Positions 8,381 through 17,109 of a stretch of 64,000 nt of DNA are shown in pieces. The position numbers and the translations under genes are program-made. Positions within the stretch are counted from its first letter, which is position 1; each line of letters starts with the position of its first letter. Origin of the DNA: Saprospirales bacterium (GTDB lineage: Bacteria; Bacteroidota; Bacteroidia; Chitinophagales; Saprospiraceae); contig REEO01000037.1 of the NCBI GenBank assembly GCA_007695035.1, forward strand, positions 18,234 to 82,233. The letters run 5' to 3'. A model generated the notes under the pieces. The model was given only the letters and a program-made list of their open reading frames with translations, made no database searches and was not told the DNA's origin.

Positions 8381-9001
8381 GTGAACGGATTAATAGGACG
8401 CAAAATAGGCATGACCAGTATTTTTAACCAGTTTGGCGAGAACATTGCCTGTACAGTGGTAGAGGCCACTCCCAATGTTGTGACCCAAATCAAAAGTGAG
8501 GATGTAGATGGCTACAGTGCTTTCCAGCTTGCATTTGGTAGTGCCAAAGCAAAAAATACGTCGCAACCGCTACAGGGCCATCTGGATAAAGCAAGCACCG
8601 GACCGAAACAAAAAATTCGTGAATTCCGTGACTTCAATCTGGACAAAGCTGTCGGTGATGAAGTGCGGGTTGAGGAAGTTTTCAGCGAGGGCGATATTAT
8701 CAGCGCCATTGGTGTGAGCAAAGGAAAGGGCTTTCAGGGAGTTGTCAAAAGACACGGCTTTAGAGGTGTAGGTGACGCTACCCATGGTCAGCACAACAGA
8801 CAAAGACATCCCGGTTCTATTGGAGCTGGTTCAGATCCATCCAAGGTATTCAAGGGGATGAGAATGGCCGGAAGAACCGGAGGTGATAGGGTTAAGATTA
8901 AAAATCTCCGGGTTGTGAAAATCCTCCCGGAAAAGAATCTCGTTTTGGTTAAAGGCGCTATTCCAGGCCAAAAAGGTGGACTGGTAATGCTGGAAAAATA
9001 A
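8381..9001 (+). CDS. rplC: 50S ribosomal protein L3 (non-ATG start)
   Basis: An early assembly protein near the peptidyl transferase centre. The core GLIGRKIGMTSIF at the N-terminus and KRHGFRGVGDATHGQHNRQRHPGSIGAGSDPSKVFKGMRMAGRTGG are unmistakable. No ATG is available: an in-frame TAA lies at 8360-8362 and only TTG (8372) and GTG (8381) precede the conserved GLIGRK. I chose GTG at 8381 (206 residues) because it gives MNGLIGRK, like relatives that start MxGLIGKK; TTG would add MPK. A weak start codon in a gene needed stoichiometrically suggests coupling to rpsJ or special control. Confidence 0.93.
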   Translation: MNGLIGRKIGMTSIFNQFGENIACTVVEATPNVVTQIKSEDVDGYSAFQLAFGSAKAKNTSQPLQGHLDKASTGPKQKIREFRDFNLDKAVGDEVRVEEVFSEGDIISAIGVSKGKGFQGVVKRHGFRGVGDATHGQHNRQRHPGSIGAGSDPSKVFKGMRMAGRTGGDRVKIKNLRVVKILPEKNLVLVKGAIPGQKGGLVMLEK

Positions 9002-9071
9002 ATACACTTATTGATCGGACCGAGGTCCTAGCAGTAACTTATGGAGGGAGTTATCCCGAAGTATTTAACAA

Positions 9072-9087
9072 CCGGGAGATCGCCCGG
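9072..9087 (+). promoter_or_regulatory. Hairpin just upstream of rplD
   Basis: CCGGG (9072-9076), 6-nt loop, CCCGG (9083-9087), followed by six A residues and then the rplD ATG at 9104. A second short palindrome, GGAC CGAG GTCC, lies at 9017-9028 in the same 102-bp gap. In E. coli L4 represses its own operon by binding a leader; an analogous role here is only inference. Confidence 0.4.
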
Positions 9088-9103
9088 AAAAAAATAATGA
9101 ACA

Positions 9104-9727
9104 ATGAAACTTGATGTACTGGATATTCAGGGTCAAAAAACCGGCAGGCAGATAAACCTGCCCGATGAAATATTTGGAGCGGAATCCAATGATCATGTCA
9201 TCTATCTCGCTGCTAAAGCCGCACAGGCCAACCGCAGACAGGGAACCCATGCAAGCAAAGAGAGAAATGCAGTTAAGGGTTCTACTAAGAAGATCAAAAA
9301 ACAAAAGGGTACCGGTACGGCCAGAGCAGGTGATATTAAAAACCCTCTTTTCCGGGGAGGTGGTAAAATTTTTGGCCCCAGCCCCAGATCATACCACCAA
9401 AAGGTGAATAAGAAGACGAAAAAGATCGCTCGTAACGCTGTACTTTCAGGGAAAGTTAAGGCTGAAAAAGTGGTGGCACTTGAAGATTTTTCTTTTGATA
9501 AGCCAAATACCCGTGAATTCAGAACCGTAATCAAGAACCTGGATCTCGACGGCCGCAAAACACTGGTTTTGCTTTCAGATTACGATCAAAATCTCTACCT
9601 GAGCAGTAGAAATTTGCCCAAGTGCAAGGTGCTTAATATTAAAGATGCCGGCATACTTGACTTTATGGAATCGGACACCATAGTTCTATCCGAAGGCTGC
9701 GAAAAGCATTTTAATCAACTTGTTTAA
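9104..9727 (+). CDS. rplD: 50S ribosomal protein L4
   Basis: A tunnel-lining large-subunit protein of 207 residues. The conserved extended loop reads KQKGTGTARAGDIKNPLFRGGG with FGPSPRSYHQKVNKK following, and the Rossmann-like C-terminal half contains TLVLLSDYD and NIKDAGILDFM. It retains the usual macrolide-contact loop without obvious insertion. An out-of-frame five-codon ORF (9097-9114) begins 7 nt before the ATG and overlaps it. rplW follows after 12 bp. Confidence 0.97.
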   Translation: MKLDVLDIQGQKTGRQINLPDEIFGAESNDHVIYLAAKAAQANRRQGTHASKERNAVKGSTKKIKKQKGTGTARAGDIKNPLFRGGGKIFGPSPRSYHQKVNKKTKKIARNAVLSGKVKAEKVVALEDFSFDKPNTREFRTVIKNLDLDGRKTLVLLSDYDQNLYLSSRNLPKCKVLNIKDAGILDFMESDTIVLSEGCEKHFNQLV

Positions 9728-9739
9728 TTAATAATTATC

Positions 9740-10036
9740 ATGGCTAAACGCGTATTGATAAAACCGATAATCTCCGAAAAATCTGAAATGTTGACTGAAG
9801 CTGTCAACCAGTACTCCTTTGTAGTGGATAAAAAAGCCACCAAGGGTCAGATAAAAAATGCGGTGGAGGAATTGTACGAAGTGAAAGTGAAAGGGGTCAA
9901 TACCCTTATCATGCCCTCTAGGAGTAAGAATAGAAATACCAAGAGGGGATTTATCAGAGGTAGTGTGCCATCTTTCAAAAAGGCTGTGGTTACAGTCGCT
10001 GAGGGTGAAGTCATTGACTTTTTCGGAGACGTTTAA
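9740..10036 (+). CDS. rplW: 50S ribosomal protein L23
   Basis: A tunnel-exit protein that docks trigger factor and SRP on the large subunit. At 98 residues it is normal. KRVLIKPIISEKS at the N-terminus and KATKGQIKNAVEELYEVKVKGVNT are family signatures. The basic loop SRSKNRNTKRGFIRG is the rRNA-binding hairpin. Spacing is 12 bp after rplD and 26 bp before rplB. Confidence 0.97.
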   Translation: MAKRVLIKPIISEKSEMLTEAVNQYSFVVDKKATKGQIKNAVEELYEVKVKGVNTLIMPSRSKNRNTKRGFIRGSVPSFKKAVVTVAEGEVIDFFGDV

Positions 10037-10062
10037 TTTGTGGATTACTAAAATAGCGAACA

Positions 10063-10899
10063 ATGCCTGTAAAAAAGTTTAAACCAATAACTCCCGGAAC
10101 CCGGAACAGAATGGGACTTGACTATTCTGCCGTGACCACGGATAAGCCTGAAAAGAGCTTGTTGGGCTCTAAAAAGCGCACCGGTGGTAGAAACAACGCG
10201 GGAAAGATGACTGTGAAACACCGCGGTGGTGGACATAAACGTCGTTACAGAATCATCGATTTTAAGAGGGATAAAGACGGAGTACCCGGTACCATCAAAT
10301 CCATCGAATACGATCCGAACAGGACCGCATTTATAGCACTTGTCTTTTACGCCGATGGGGAGAAGCGATATATCATCGCTCCCAATGGGATTAAAGTTGG
10401 CGATAAAATTGTTTCAGGTGAGGGGGCAGAACCGGAAACTGGCAATGCACTCTTCCTCAAGGAAATTCCTTTGGGATCCATGATCCACGCCATTGAGTTG
10501 ACTCCTGGAAAAGGTGCATCTTTGGCAAGAAGTGCAGGAACTTATGGTCAGTTGATGGGCCGCGAAGGAAAATACGCCTCTGTTAAGTTGCCATCCGGTG
10601 AGGTGAGAAGGATACTTCTGACTTGTAAAGCCACCATTGGCACAACCTCCAATCCCGACCACACACAACAGGTGCTCGGTAAGGCAGGTCGCAAGCGTTA
10701 TCTTGGTAGAAGACCAAGGGTGAGACCCGTCGCTATGAACCCGGTTGATCACCCGATGGGTGGTGGAGAAGGTAGAGCTTCAGGAGGGCATCCGAGAAGT
10801 AAGAAGGGATTGAAAGCCAAAGGTTTCAAAACCCGTAATAATAAGAAGCATTCAACCAAATTGATAGTTTCTAAACCGAAGAAGAGGGCAAAGAAATAA
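10063..10899 (+). CDS. rplB: 50S ribosomal protein L2
   Basis: Helps subunit joining and tRNA positioning near the peptidyl transferase centre. At 278 residues it is slightly longer than the usual 273-276. The C-terminal motif [21 protein letters not shown] has the conserved histidine and glycine-rich loop, and the N-terminal [11 protein letters not shown] is typical. The last 15 residues are highly basic ([18 protein letters not shown]). It is inside the S10 block, 22 bp before rpsS. Confidence 0.98.
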   Translation: MPVKKFKPITPGTRNRMGLDYSAVTTDKPEKSLLGSKKRTGGRNNAGKMTVKHRGGGHKRRYRIIDFKRDKDGVPGTIKSIEYDPNRTAFIALVFYADGEKRYIIAPNGIKVGDKIVSGEGAEPETGNALFLKEIPLGSMIHAIELTPGKGASLARSAGTYGQLMGREGKYASVKLPSGEVRRILLTCKATIGTTSNPDHTQQVLGKAGRKRYLGRRPRVRPVAMNPVDHPMGGGEGRASGGHPRSKKGLKAKGFKTRNNKKHSTKLIVSKPKKRAKK

Positions 10900-10921
10900 T
10901 AAACCCAAATAAGTTTTAACA

Positions 10922-11188
10922 ATGGCAAGATCTATTAAAAAGGGACCTTACGTTTTTCACAAACTTCTTAGAAAAGTAGAAAAGGCGCGTGAGACCAAGA
11001 AAAAATCAGTGATCAAAACCTGGTCCAGAGCCTCTATGGTCATTCCCGATATGGTGGGCCTGACAATAGCAGTTCACAACGGCAAAACATTTGTACCGGT
11101 TTACATCACCGAAAATATGGTGGGGCACAAATTGGGCGAATTCGCCCTGACCCGAAGTTTCAGAGGTCACGCCGGAAACCGTAAATAA
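10922..11188 (+). CDS. rpsS: 30S ribosomal protein S19
   Basis: A 30S head protein that forms a complex with S13 near the A site. The 88 residues include the signatures SIKKGPYV at the N-terminus, [25 protein letters not shown] and [17 protein letters not shown]. It lies between rplB and rplV as in most bacteria. Confidence 0.98.
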   Translation: MARSIKKGPYVFHKLLRKVEKARETKKKSVIKTWSRASMVIPDMVGLTIAVHNGKTFVPVYITENMVGHKLGEFALTRSFRGHAGNRK

Positions 11189-11218
11189 TATTAACTAAAG
11201 AAAATAAATTTCGACACC

Positions 11219-11665
11219 ATGGAAGCAGTAGCTAAACTGAAGAATTGTGGAATGTCAGCCAGGAAAATGCGACTGGTCGCTGACCTGATAAGAGGGAAGG
11301 GGGTGGACGAAGCTCTTGATATACTTCGATTTACTAAAAAAGAGGCCACTTATCATATCGAAAAAACCCTGTTGTCAGCCATTGCCAATTGGGAGCAGAA
11401 AAACGATATGATGGAGAACGCCGATGATTACGACCTCGTCGTCTCCAGAATTCAGGTGGACGATGCACCTCAGCTGAAAAGAATCAGAGCCAGAGCTCAG
11501 GGACGGGCTCATCGCATCAGAAAGAGATATTGCCATATTACCCTGATGGTGGAGAATAAAATCCCGCTTCCGTCCGAGATGGAAGATGAGGAAGAATACG
11601 AAGAGGACTACGAAGAAGAATACGAGGAAGAATTGGAAGAGGAGACAACTGAAAACTTAGAATAA
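11219..11665 (+). CDS. rplV: 50S ribosomal protein L22 with long acidic tail
   Basis: L22 lines the exit tunnel and binds all 23S rRNA domains. Residues 1-117 are an ordinary L22: MSARKMRLVADLIRGK near the start and the tunnel hairpin APQLKRIRARAQGRAHRI. Residues 120-148 form a tail absent from the E. coli protein (110 aa), in which 22 of 29 residues are Asp or Glu, with tyrosines at 127, 131 and 135. The tail is encoded by near-repetitive GA-rich codons, suggesting growth by slippage. Such a strongly acidic extension on an rRNA-binding protein is unusual; on the ribosome it would project from the tunnel exit face. The frame is intact and ends 20 bp before rpsC. Confidence 0.97.
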   Translation: MEAVAKLKNCGMSARKMRLVADLIRGKGVDEALDILRFTKKEATYHIEKTLLSAIANWEQKNDMMENADDYDLVVSRIQVDDAPQLKRIRARAQGRAHRIRKRYCHITLMVENKIPLPSEMEDEEEYEEDYEEEYEEELEEETTENLE

Positions 11666-11685
11666 TAATTCAATACATTTAATCA

Positions 11686-12405
11686 ATGGGTCAAAAAACT
11701 AATCCGATAGGCAATCGCCTTGGCATCATCAGAGGATGGGAATCCAATTGGTACGGTGGTCACGATTTCGCTGATAAGGTAATCGAGGATGAAAACATCA
11801 GAAAATACCTCGAAGCCAGAATCCAAAAGGGCGGCATCGCAAGAATCATCATTGAGCGAACGCTCAAGAGAATTACCATTACCATCCACACATCGCGTCC
11901 CGGTATTATCATTGGTAAGGGCGGCTCAGAAGTCGATCTTATTAAGGAGGAGTTGAAAAAAATTACCGGTAAGGATGTGCAGATCAATATTGTCGAGGTG
12001 CGCAAACCAGAACTGGATGCCAATATTGTTGCTGAAAGTATAGCGCGGCAAATTGAGTCCAGGATTAATTTCCGTCGGGCAGCCAAAATGGCTATCCAAA
12101 GCACCATGAGAGGTGGTGCAGAGGGAATTAAGGTGAGAATCGCAGGCCGTCTTAACGGAGCTGAAATGGCTAGAACCGAGGAGTACAAAGAGGGTAGAAC
12201 TCCCCTGCACACCTTTAGGGCCGATATCGATTACTCCCTCAAAGAAGCCAATACCGTTTACGGAAAGATAGGTGTCAAGGTTTGGATTTGTAAAGGTGAA
12301 GTACTTGGAAAGAGAGACCTTTCTCCACATATTGGAGTTGACCAAAAAACCAAACGACCCAAAAGGGGCGGTGGTGGACGCAGAGGTGGCGGCGGAAGAC
12401 GTTAA
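11686..12405 (+). CDS. rpsC: 30S ribosomal protein S3 with Gly/Arg-rich tail
   Basis: A head protein at the mRNA entry channel with helicase-like function. Core features: [12 protein letters not shown] at the start, the KH-domain loop [13 protein letters not shown] (residues 66-78), and [15 protein letters not shown] [22 protein letters not shown]. The last 15 residues are Lys/Arg/Gly only, with two GGGGRR units, an RGG-like tail. At 239 residues it is near normal. It is followed by a 114-bp gap, long for this operon, with a promoter-like element. Confidence 0.97.
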   Translation: MGQKTNPIGNRLGIIRGWESNWYGGHDFADKVIEDENIRKYLEARIQKGGIARIIIERTLKRITITIHTSRPGIIIGKGGSEVDLIKEELKKITGKDVQINIVEVRKPELDANIVAESIARQIESRINFRRAAKMAIQSTMRGGAEGIKVRIAGRLNGAEMARTEEYKEGRTPLHTFRADIDYSLKEANTVYGKIGVKVWICKGEVLGKRDLSPHIGVDQKTKRPKRGGGGRRGGGGRR

Positions 12406-12464
12406 TATTTGCCGCGCAGCGTTTTTTTATTGATTTTGAGAGACAAAGATTTATTGAAATAACG

Positions 12465-12472
12465 TACCTTTG
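12465..12472 (+). promoter_or_regulatory. Internal -7 element between rpsC and rplP
   Basis: TACCTTTG, exact for TAnnTTTG and followed by GCGACTC. The nearest upstream TTTG is at 12435-12438, 26 bp away, longer than ideal. The rest of the 114-bp gap is AT-rich. It is a candidate second promoter feeding rplP onward. Confidence 0.5.
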
Positions 12473-12519
12473 CGACTCTTTTGCAAAAAGCGTTGCACAA
12501 GTGACAAAATAGACCAGAA

Positions 12520-12939
12520 ATGTTACAGCCAAAAAGGACAAAATACAGAAAGCAACAAAAGGGCAGGGTTAAAGGTCTTGCCCACAGAGGAAGTACGATC
12601 TCATTCGGCTCCTTTGGGTTGAAATCCATGGATACCTCCAGGATTACAAGCAGGCAAATTGAATCTGCCAGGGTTGCTCTCACCAGGTTTATGAAAAGGG
12701 AAGGAAAGGTTTGGATCCGCATTTTCCCGGACAAACCCATTACCAAGAAACCCCAGGAAGTTCGTATGGGTAAAGGTAAAGGTCCTCTCGATCACTACGT
12801 GGCCGTAGTAAAACCCGGTCGAATTATTTTTGAAATGGATGGTGTGCCCCGCAAAACAGCAGAAGAGGCACTCAGACTGGCAGCGCAAAAATTGCCGGTC
12901 AAAACTAAGTTCGTGGTCAGACCCGATTACGTGGAATAA
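12520..12939 (+). CDS. rplP: 50S ribosomal protein L16
   Basis: Organises the A-site region of the large subunit. 139 residues, starting [19 protein letters not shown] as in nearly all bacteria. The loop [27 protein letters not shown] is conserved. It begins 114 bp after rpsC, whereas these genes are usually nearly contiguous; the promoter-like element at 12465 lies between. Confidence 0.98.
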   Translation: MLQPKRTKYRKQQKGRVKGLAHRGSTISFGSFGLKSMDTSRITSRQIESARVALTRFMKREGKVWIRIFPDKPITKKPQEVRMGKGKGPLDHYVAVVKPGRIIFEMDGVPRKTAEEALRLAAQKLPVKTKFVVRPDYVE

Positions 12940-12966
12940 ATTTATAACCGTTAAAGCCACCATCTT

Positions 12967-13224
12967 ATGGCAACTAAGAAATTTTTAGAGTTAAAAGAGT
13001 TCAATGACGAGGAGCTCGCTAACGAATTGAAAGAGACAGAAAAACAGTATCTCAAACTAACTTTTGACCACTCAGTCAAAGGTATCGACAACCCCATGCT
13101 CGTGCGTGATATGAGAAGGGATATTGCCAGGTTGAATACAGAGATACGGCGTAGAGAAATAAACAACATGTCTGAGGAGGAGTTGGCCAAAAGGTCCAAA
13201 ATCCGACAGAGACGAAGAAAGTAA
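12967..13224 (+). CDS. rpmC: 50S ribosomal protein L29 with extended C-terminus
   Basis: A tunnel-exit ring protein, two long helices. The usual size is about 63-70 residues; this one has 85. The core reads LKEFNDEELANELKETEKQYLKL and MLVRDMRRDIARLNTEIRRRE. The extra C-terminal stretch INNMSEEELAKRSKIRQRRRK ends in a run of basic residues. It is 27 bp after rplP. Together with tails on L22 and L17 it enlarges the exit-site collar. Confidence 0.95.
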   Translation: MATKKFLELKEFNDEELANELKETEKQYLKLTFDHSVKGIDNPMLVRDMRRDIARLNTEIRRREINNMSEEELAKRSKIRQRRRK

Positions 13225-13260
13225 AGGATCAAATTATAATTACCTATTCATTTTTGAATC

Positions 13261-13518
13261 ATGACTGAAAGAAAATCGCGAAAAACCAGAGTTGGTGTTG
13301 TCTCCAGTAATGCAATGGACAAGAGTATTTCTGTCTTGGTCGAGCGCCGTTTGCGCCACCCCATGTACGGTAAATTCGTAAAGAAGTCCAAGAAATTTAT
13401 CGCTCACGATGAGTCAAATGACTGCAATGTGGGAGACAAGGTGAAGATTATGGAGACGAGACCTTTAAGCAAGACCAAGAAATGGCGTGTGGTCGAGATT
13501 CTTGAAAAAGCGAAGTAA
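13261..13518 (+). CDS. rpsQ: 30S ribosomal protein S17
   Basis: A primary 16S-binding OB-fold protein of 85 residues. Signatures: [17 protein letters not shown] near the start, [14 protein letters not shown] and [24 protein letters not shown]. The start ATG at 13261 is the first in frame. It lies 36 bp after rpmC and 40 bp before rplN. Confidence 0.97.
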   Translation: MTERKSRKTRVGVVSSNAMDKSISVLVERRLRHPMYGKFVKKSKKFIAHDESNDCNVGDKVKIMETRPLSKTKKWRVVEILEKAK

Positions 13519-13558
13519 TTATATACCATTAAGAAAGACCGAGTAAAATTACGCAATC

Positions 13559-13927
13559 ATGATACAGCAGGAAAGTCGGCTCTCAGTAGCTGATAATAGC
13601 GGTGCAAAAGAAGTGCTTTGTATAAAAGTACTGGGTGGTAGTAAAAAACGATATGCCACTATTGGTGATCAGATCGTGGTCACTGTAAAGCATTCCACTC
13701 CAAGTGGTAGTGTGAAGAAAGGTACCGTCAGCAAGGCCGTCATTGTACGTACCAGAAAGGAGATCAGAAGAAAGGATGGATCCTATATCCGCTTCGATGA
13801 CAATGCCGTGGTACTGCTCAACGCAGCCGATGAGCCCAGAGGTACGCGTATCTTTGGCCCAGTGGCCAGGGAATTGAGAGAAAGAGACTACATGAGGATT
13901 GTATCACTGGCACCCGAGGTGCTCTAA
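13559..13927 (+). CDS. rplN: 50S ribosomal protein L14
   Basis: A five-stranded barrel protein at the subunit interface (bridge B8) and docking site of the silencing factor RsfS. It has the invariant 122-residue length. [18 protein letters not shown] at the start, [13 protein letters not shown], and [29 protein letters not shown] at the end are diagnostic. rplX follows after 13 bp. Confidence 0.98.
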   Translation: MIQQESRLSVADNSGAKEVLCIKVLGGSKKRYATIGDQIVVTVKHSTPSGSVKKGTVSKAVIVRTRKEIRRKDGSYIRFDDNAVVLLNAADEPRGTRIFGPVARELRERDYMRIVSLAPEVL

Positions 13928-13940
13928 ATATCATTAAGTT

Positions 13941-14288
13941 ATGTCTAACAATAGCAATAAAAGGTTCAAACCTAAGAGCAAAATAAAGAAGGGAGACAAA
14001 GTGTTTGTCGTTGCCGGTAGTTATAAAAATCCGGATAAACCACGCAATGTGCTGGAAGTCCTCAATAGTAAAGGCAAAGTAATTGTCGAGGATGTAAATA
14101 TTGTGAAAAAACACGTCAAACCAACCAATGAAAGCCCCGGGGGAATCCAGGAAAAAGCAGCACCAATTGATATTTCAAATGTGATGCTGGTCGATCCCAA
14201 AACCGGAGAGCCAACCAGGGTCGGAAGGAAAATTGTCGATGGAAAAATCGTCAGATACGCCAAAAAATCAGGAGAAATTATTCAGTGA
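13941..14288 (+). CDS. rplX: 50S ribosomal protein L24
   Basis: An assembly initiator near the tunnel exit. The 115 residues contain the KOW motif [20 protein letters not shown] (residues 14-33), and the C-terminal [13 protein letters not shown]. It is about 10 residues longer than the E. coli protein. Its TGA overlaps the likely rplE start (TGATG at 14286-14290), indicating coupled translation. Confidence 0.97.
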   Translation: MSNNSNKRFKPKSKIKKGDKVFVVAGSYKNPDKPRNVLEVLNSKGKVIVEDVNIVKKHVKPTNESPGGIQEKAAPIDISNVMLVDPKTGEPTRVGRKIVDGKIVRYAKKSGEIIQ

Positions 14289-14839
14289 TGAGCTATATAC
14301 CGAATTTAAGGAGAAAGTACAACGAGGAAATCATACCTAAACTAACCGAACAGTTTGGTTATGAATCCGTCATGGAGGTTCCAAAACTTCGTAAGATATC
14401 AATTAATCAGGGACTGGGTGATGCCACGCAGGACAAGAAGATTGTGGACAATGCCTTTAATGATCTGGCTGTTATTGCAGGTCAAAAGCCTGTTACCACC
14501 ATTGCCAAAAAATCCGTTTCTAACTTTAAACTTAGAGAGGGAATGCCAATTGGTTGTAAGGTGACCCTGAGAAAGAACAGGATGTACGAATTCCTCGAGC
14601 GTTTGATAGCCGTAGCCCTTCCGAGGGTGAGGGATTTCAGAGGCATCAACGATAAGAGCTTCGATGGCAGGGGTAATTATACGCTTGGAATAACTGAGCA
14701 TATTATTTTTCCTGAAATCGATATGGACAAAGTGACCAGGATCAACGGAATGGACATAACTTTCGTAACCACCGCGCAGACGGATGCTGAAGCCCTGGCC
14801 CTTTTGAAGGAATTCGGTATGCCTTTTAAGAATCAGTAA
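14288..14839 (+). CDS. rplE: 50S ribosomal protein L5
   Basis: Binds 5S rRNA in the central protuberance. I chose ATG 14288 ([11 protein letters not shown], 183 aa), which shares one base with the rplX stop; a GTG at 14285 would add one Met. Signatures: [53 protein letters not shown] and [20 protein letters not shown]. rpsN follows after 28 bp. Confidence 0.97.
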   Translation: MSYIPNLRRKYNEEIIPKLTEQFGYESVMEVPKLRKISINQGLGDATQDKKIVDNAFNDLAVIAGQKPVTTIAKKSVSNFKLREGMPIGCKVTLRKNRMYEFLERLIAVALPRVRDFRGINDKSFDGRGNYTLGITEHIIFPEIDMDKVTRINGMDITFVTTAQTDAEALALLKEFGMPFKNQ

Positions 14840-14867
14840 ATTTTATAATCCAGAATAGTTACTAAAC

Positions 14868-15137
14868 ATGGCAAGGAAATCACTAATAGCCAGAGACAAA
14901 AAAAGAGAGCGACTCGTTAAAAAGTATGCCGAATTGAGAAAACAGCTCAAGGAGGAGGGCCGCTACGACGAATTGGATAAGCTGCCGAGAAACGCATCAC
15001 CTGTGCGCTTGCACAATAGATGCCGGCTTACCGGCCGTCCTAAAGGCTACATGAGAAAATTCGGACTCTGTAGAGTCAAATTCAGAGAGATGGCACTGGA
15101 AGGAAAAATTCCAGGCGTAACCAAAGCAAGTTGGTAA
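14868..15137 (+). CDS. rpsN: 30S ribosomal protein S14, zinc-free type
   Basis: A 30S head protein. 89 residues without the paired CxxC motifs of zinc-binding S14; only two scattered cysteines remain, so this is the zinc-independent (C-minus) form. Signatures: [16 protein letters not shown] and [30 protein letters not shown]. It sits between rplE and rpsH. S4 and L36 in this window are also zinc-free forms. Confidence 0.97.
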   Translation: MARKSLIARDKKRERLVKKYAELRKQLKEEGRYDELDKLPRNASPVRLHNRCRLTGRPKGYMRKFGLCRVKFREMALEGKIPGVTKASW

Positions 15138-15156
15138 TTATTTAAATAAGAGTATC

Positions 15157-15561
15157 ATGACACATTCAGATCCGATAGCTGATTATCTGACCAGAATTCG
15201 AAATGCCCAATTAGCAGGGCATCGCATGGTGGAAGTGCCCATGTCGAAAATGAAGAAGAAAATAACCGAGATCCTCTTTGATCAAGGCTATATCTTTAGA
15301 TATAAACTGGAACCGGAAAACGGACCCCAGGGCACTATTAAAATTGCTCTGAAGTACGATCAGGAAACCAAAGTGCCCGCCATACGAGAGCTCGGACGTA
15401 TTAGCAGACCCGGTCTGAGGAAGTACAGCGGTTCTGACGAAATACCCCGAATCATCAATGGTCTCGGAATTTGTTTGGTATCGACATCCGAAGGAGTAAT
15501 GACCGATAAAGAGGCCAGGAAAAAGAATCTCGGTGGAGAGCTTATTTGTTACGTATATTAA
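15157..15561 (+). CDS. rpsH: 30S ribosomal protein S8
   Basis: Binds the central domain of 16S rRNA; in E. coli it represses the spc operon. 134 residues. Signatures: DPIADYLTRIRNAQ, the middle RELGRISRPGLRKY and the C-terminal NGLGICLVSTSEGVMTDKEARKKNLGGELICYVY. The rplF ATG comes 11 bp after the stop. Confidence 0.98.
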   Translation: MTHSDPIADYLTRIRNAQLAGHRMVEVPMSKMKKKITEILFDQGYIFRYKLEPENGPQGTIKIALKYDQETKVPAIRELGRISRPGLRKYSGSDEIPRIINGLGICLVSTSEGVMTDKEARKKNLGGELICYVY

Positions 15562-15572
15562 ATCTTAAAACC

Positions 15573-16127
15573 ATGTCCCGAATAGGAAATGCGATTATAG
15601 AAATACCTGAAAAGGTCGAAATATCTGTGAGTAAAGGTAATGAAGTGACTGTAAAAGGCCCCAAGGGTACCATCAGCAGACAACTTGATCATGACATGAT
15701 TATAGATGTGGAAGATGGACAAATCCAGGTTAAAAGGCCCACGGATTCCAAGCGCCATCGATCCATGCACGGCCTTACGCGCTCATTGGTTTTCAATATG
15801 ATAACAGGTGTTTCTGAGGGATTCAAGAAGGAATTGCAGTTGGTGGGTGTCGGTTACAGAGCGGCCAATACTGGCAACTTGCTGGAATTGACCATTGGCT
15901 ATTCACACCCGGTCTATTTCTATGTTCCTGATGATATTAAGGTAGAGACCAAATCAGAGAAGGGTAAAAACCCCACCATTTGGCTGGAGTCCTGCGACAA
16001 TGAAATGCTAGGCCTGGTTGCCAATAAGATTAGGTCCTTCCGCAAACCGGAACCCTATAAAGGGAAGGGGATTCGATTTGCCGATGAATACTTGAGAAGA
16101 AAAGCCGGTAAAGCAGCCGCAAAGTAA
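15573..16127 (+). CDS. rplF: 50S ribosomal protein L6
   Basis: Located at the base of the L7/L12 stalk near the sarcin-ricin loop. The start at 15573 gives MSRIGNAIIEIPEKVE, the usual N-terminus; an upstream in-frame codon at 15546 lies inside rpsH and is unlikely. 184 residues. HGLTRSLVFNMITGVSEGFKKELQLVGVGYRA and EPYKGKGIRFADEYLRRKAGKA are typical. A 69-bp gap to rplR follows. Confidence 0.97.
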   Translation: MSRIGNAIIEIPEKVEISVSKGNEVTVKGPKGTISRQLDHDMIIDVEDGQIQVKRPTDSKRHRSMHGLTRSLVFNMITGVSEGFKKELQLVGVGYRAANTGNLLELTIGYSHPVYFYVPDDIKVETKSEKGKNPTIWLESCDNEMLGLVANKIRSFRKPEPYKGKGIRFADEYLRRKAGKAAAK

Positions 16128-16196
16128 TAATATTGTTAGGCGAATATAACCAGTTATTTATTTCGCCAGAAGCATGAATTTTAAAATGCACAAGTC

Positions 16197-16541
16197 ATGA
16201 AACTGACAAGAAGAAAGAGAATCAAATACCGCGTCAGGAGCAAAGTTAAAGGCACTCCTGATAGACCGAGGTTGACTGTTTACAGAAGTAATAAAAACAT
16301 TCACTGCCAGGTGATTGACGACGTAAATGGTACTACTTTGGTCCATGCATCATCTGTTGAGGAAGGAATCCCCACGGACCTTCCTAAAGGTGATACGGCC
16401 AAAAAGGTCGGTGAAGTCATCGCTCAAAGAGCTAAAGATGCCAATATAGAGAAGGTAGTATTTGATAGAGCGGGTTATCGCTATCATGGAAGGGTTAAAG
16501 CCCTCGCCGACGGTGCTCGTGAAGGAGGTCTTATATTTTAA
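16197..16541 (+). CDS. rplR: 50S ribosomal protein L18
   Basis: A 5S rRNA-binding protein. 114 residues. Signatures: [38 protein letters not shown], then [47 protein letters not shown]. The start is the ATG at 16197, where the coding match begins. rpsE follows after 25 bp. Confidence 0.97.
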   Translation: MKLTRRKRIKYRVRSKVKGTPDRPRLTVYRSNKNIHCQVIDDVNGTTLVHASSVEEGIPTDLPKGDTAKKVGEVIAQRAKDANIEKVVFDRAGYRYHGRVKALADGAREGGLIF

Positions 16542-16566
16542 AAATTTTTAATCATCAATTACAGAG

Positions 16567-17082
16567 ATGAGAGATAATCAGAAAAGGATTAAGCCGGCAG
16601 AAACTGAATTGCAGGATAAATTGGTAGCCGTAAACAGGGTGGCCAAGGTAACCAAAGGTGGTAGAACCTTCGGGTTTAGCGCCATAGTGGTTGTCGGTGA
16701 CGGAAAAGGTACTGTCGGACACGGTTTGGGTAAAGCAAGGGAAGTTTCCTCAGCTATAGCCAAGGCGATTGACGATGCCAAAAAGAACCTCGTCCGCTTC
16801 CCAATTATCAATGGGACCATCCCACACGAACAAAACGGTAAATTTGGTGCAGGTAAGGTGTATATCAAGCCCGCATCAGATGGTACCGGGGTTATTGCAG
16901 GTGGTGGGATGCGCGCAGTACTGGAAACAGCCGGAGTGCAAAATGTACTGGCCAAATCGCTCGGTTCAGCAAACCCACACAATGTGGTAAAAGCTACAAT
17001 CGATGCCCTGACCAAACTCAGGGACCCTAGGACGGTTTCCAGAACCAGAAGGATCCCCGTCAAAAAAGTTTTCAACGGTTAA
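16567..17082 (+). CDS. rpsE: 30S ribosomal protein S5
   Basis: Located at the mRNA entry and important for accuracy. 171 residues. The loop region [28 protein letters not shown] and [17 protein letters not shown] are conserved; the [10 protein letters not shown] stretch is where spectinomycin-resistance changes occur elsewhere and looks wild-type. C-terminal [20 protein letters not shown] is a short extension. rpmD follows after 27 bp. Confidence 0.98.
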   Translation: MRDNQKRIKPAETELQDKLVAVNRVAKVTKGGRTFGFSAIVVVGDGKGTVGHGLGKAREVSSAIAKAIDDAKKNLVRFPIINGTIPHEQNGKFGAGKVYIKPASDGTGVIAGGGMRAVLETAGVQNVLAKSLGSANPHNVVKATIDALTKLRDPRTVSRTRRIPVKKVFNG

Positions 17083-17109
17083 TCTATAGACCCTCAAATA
17101 GTTTTTGCA

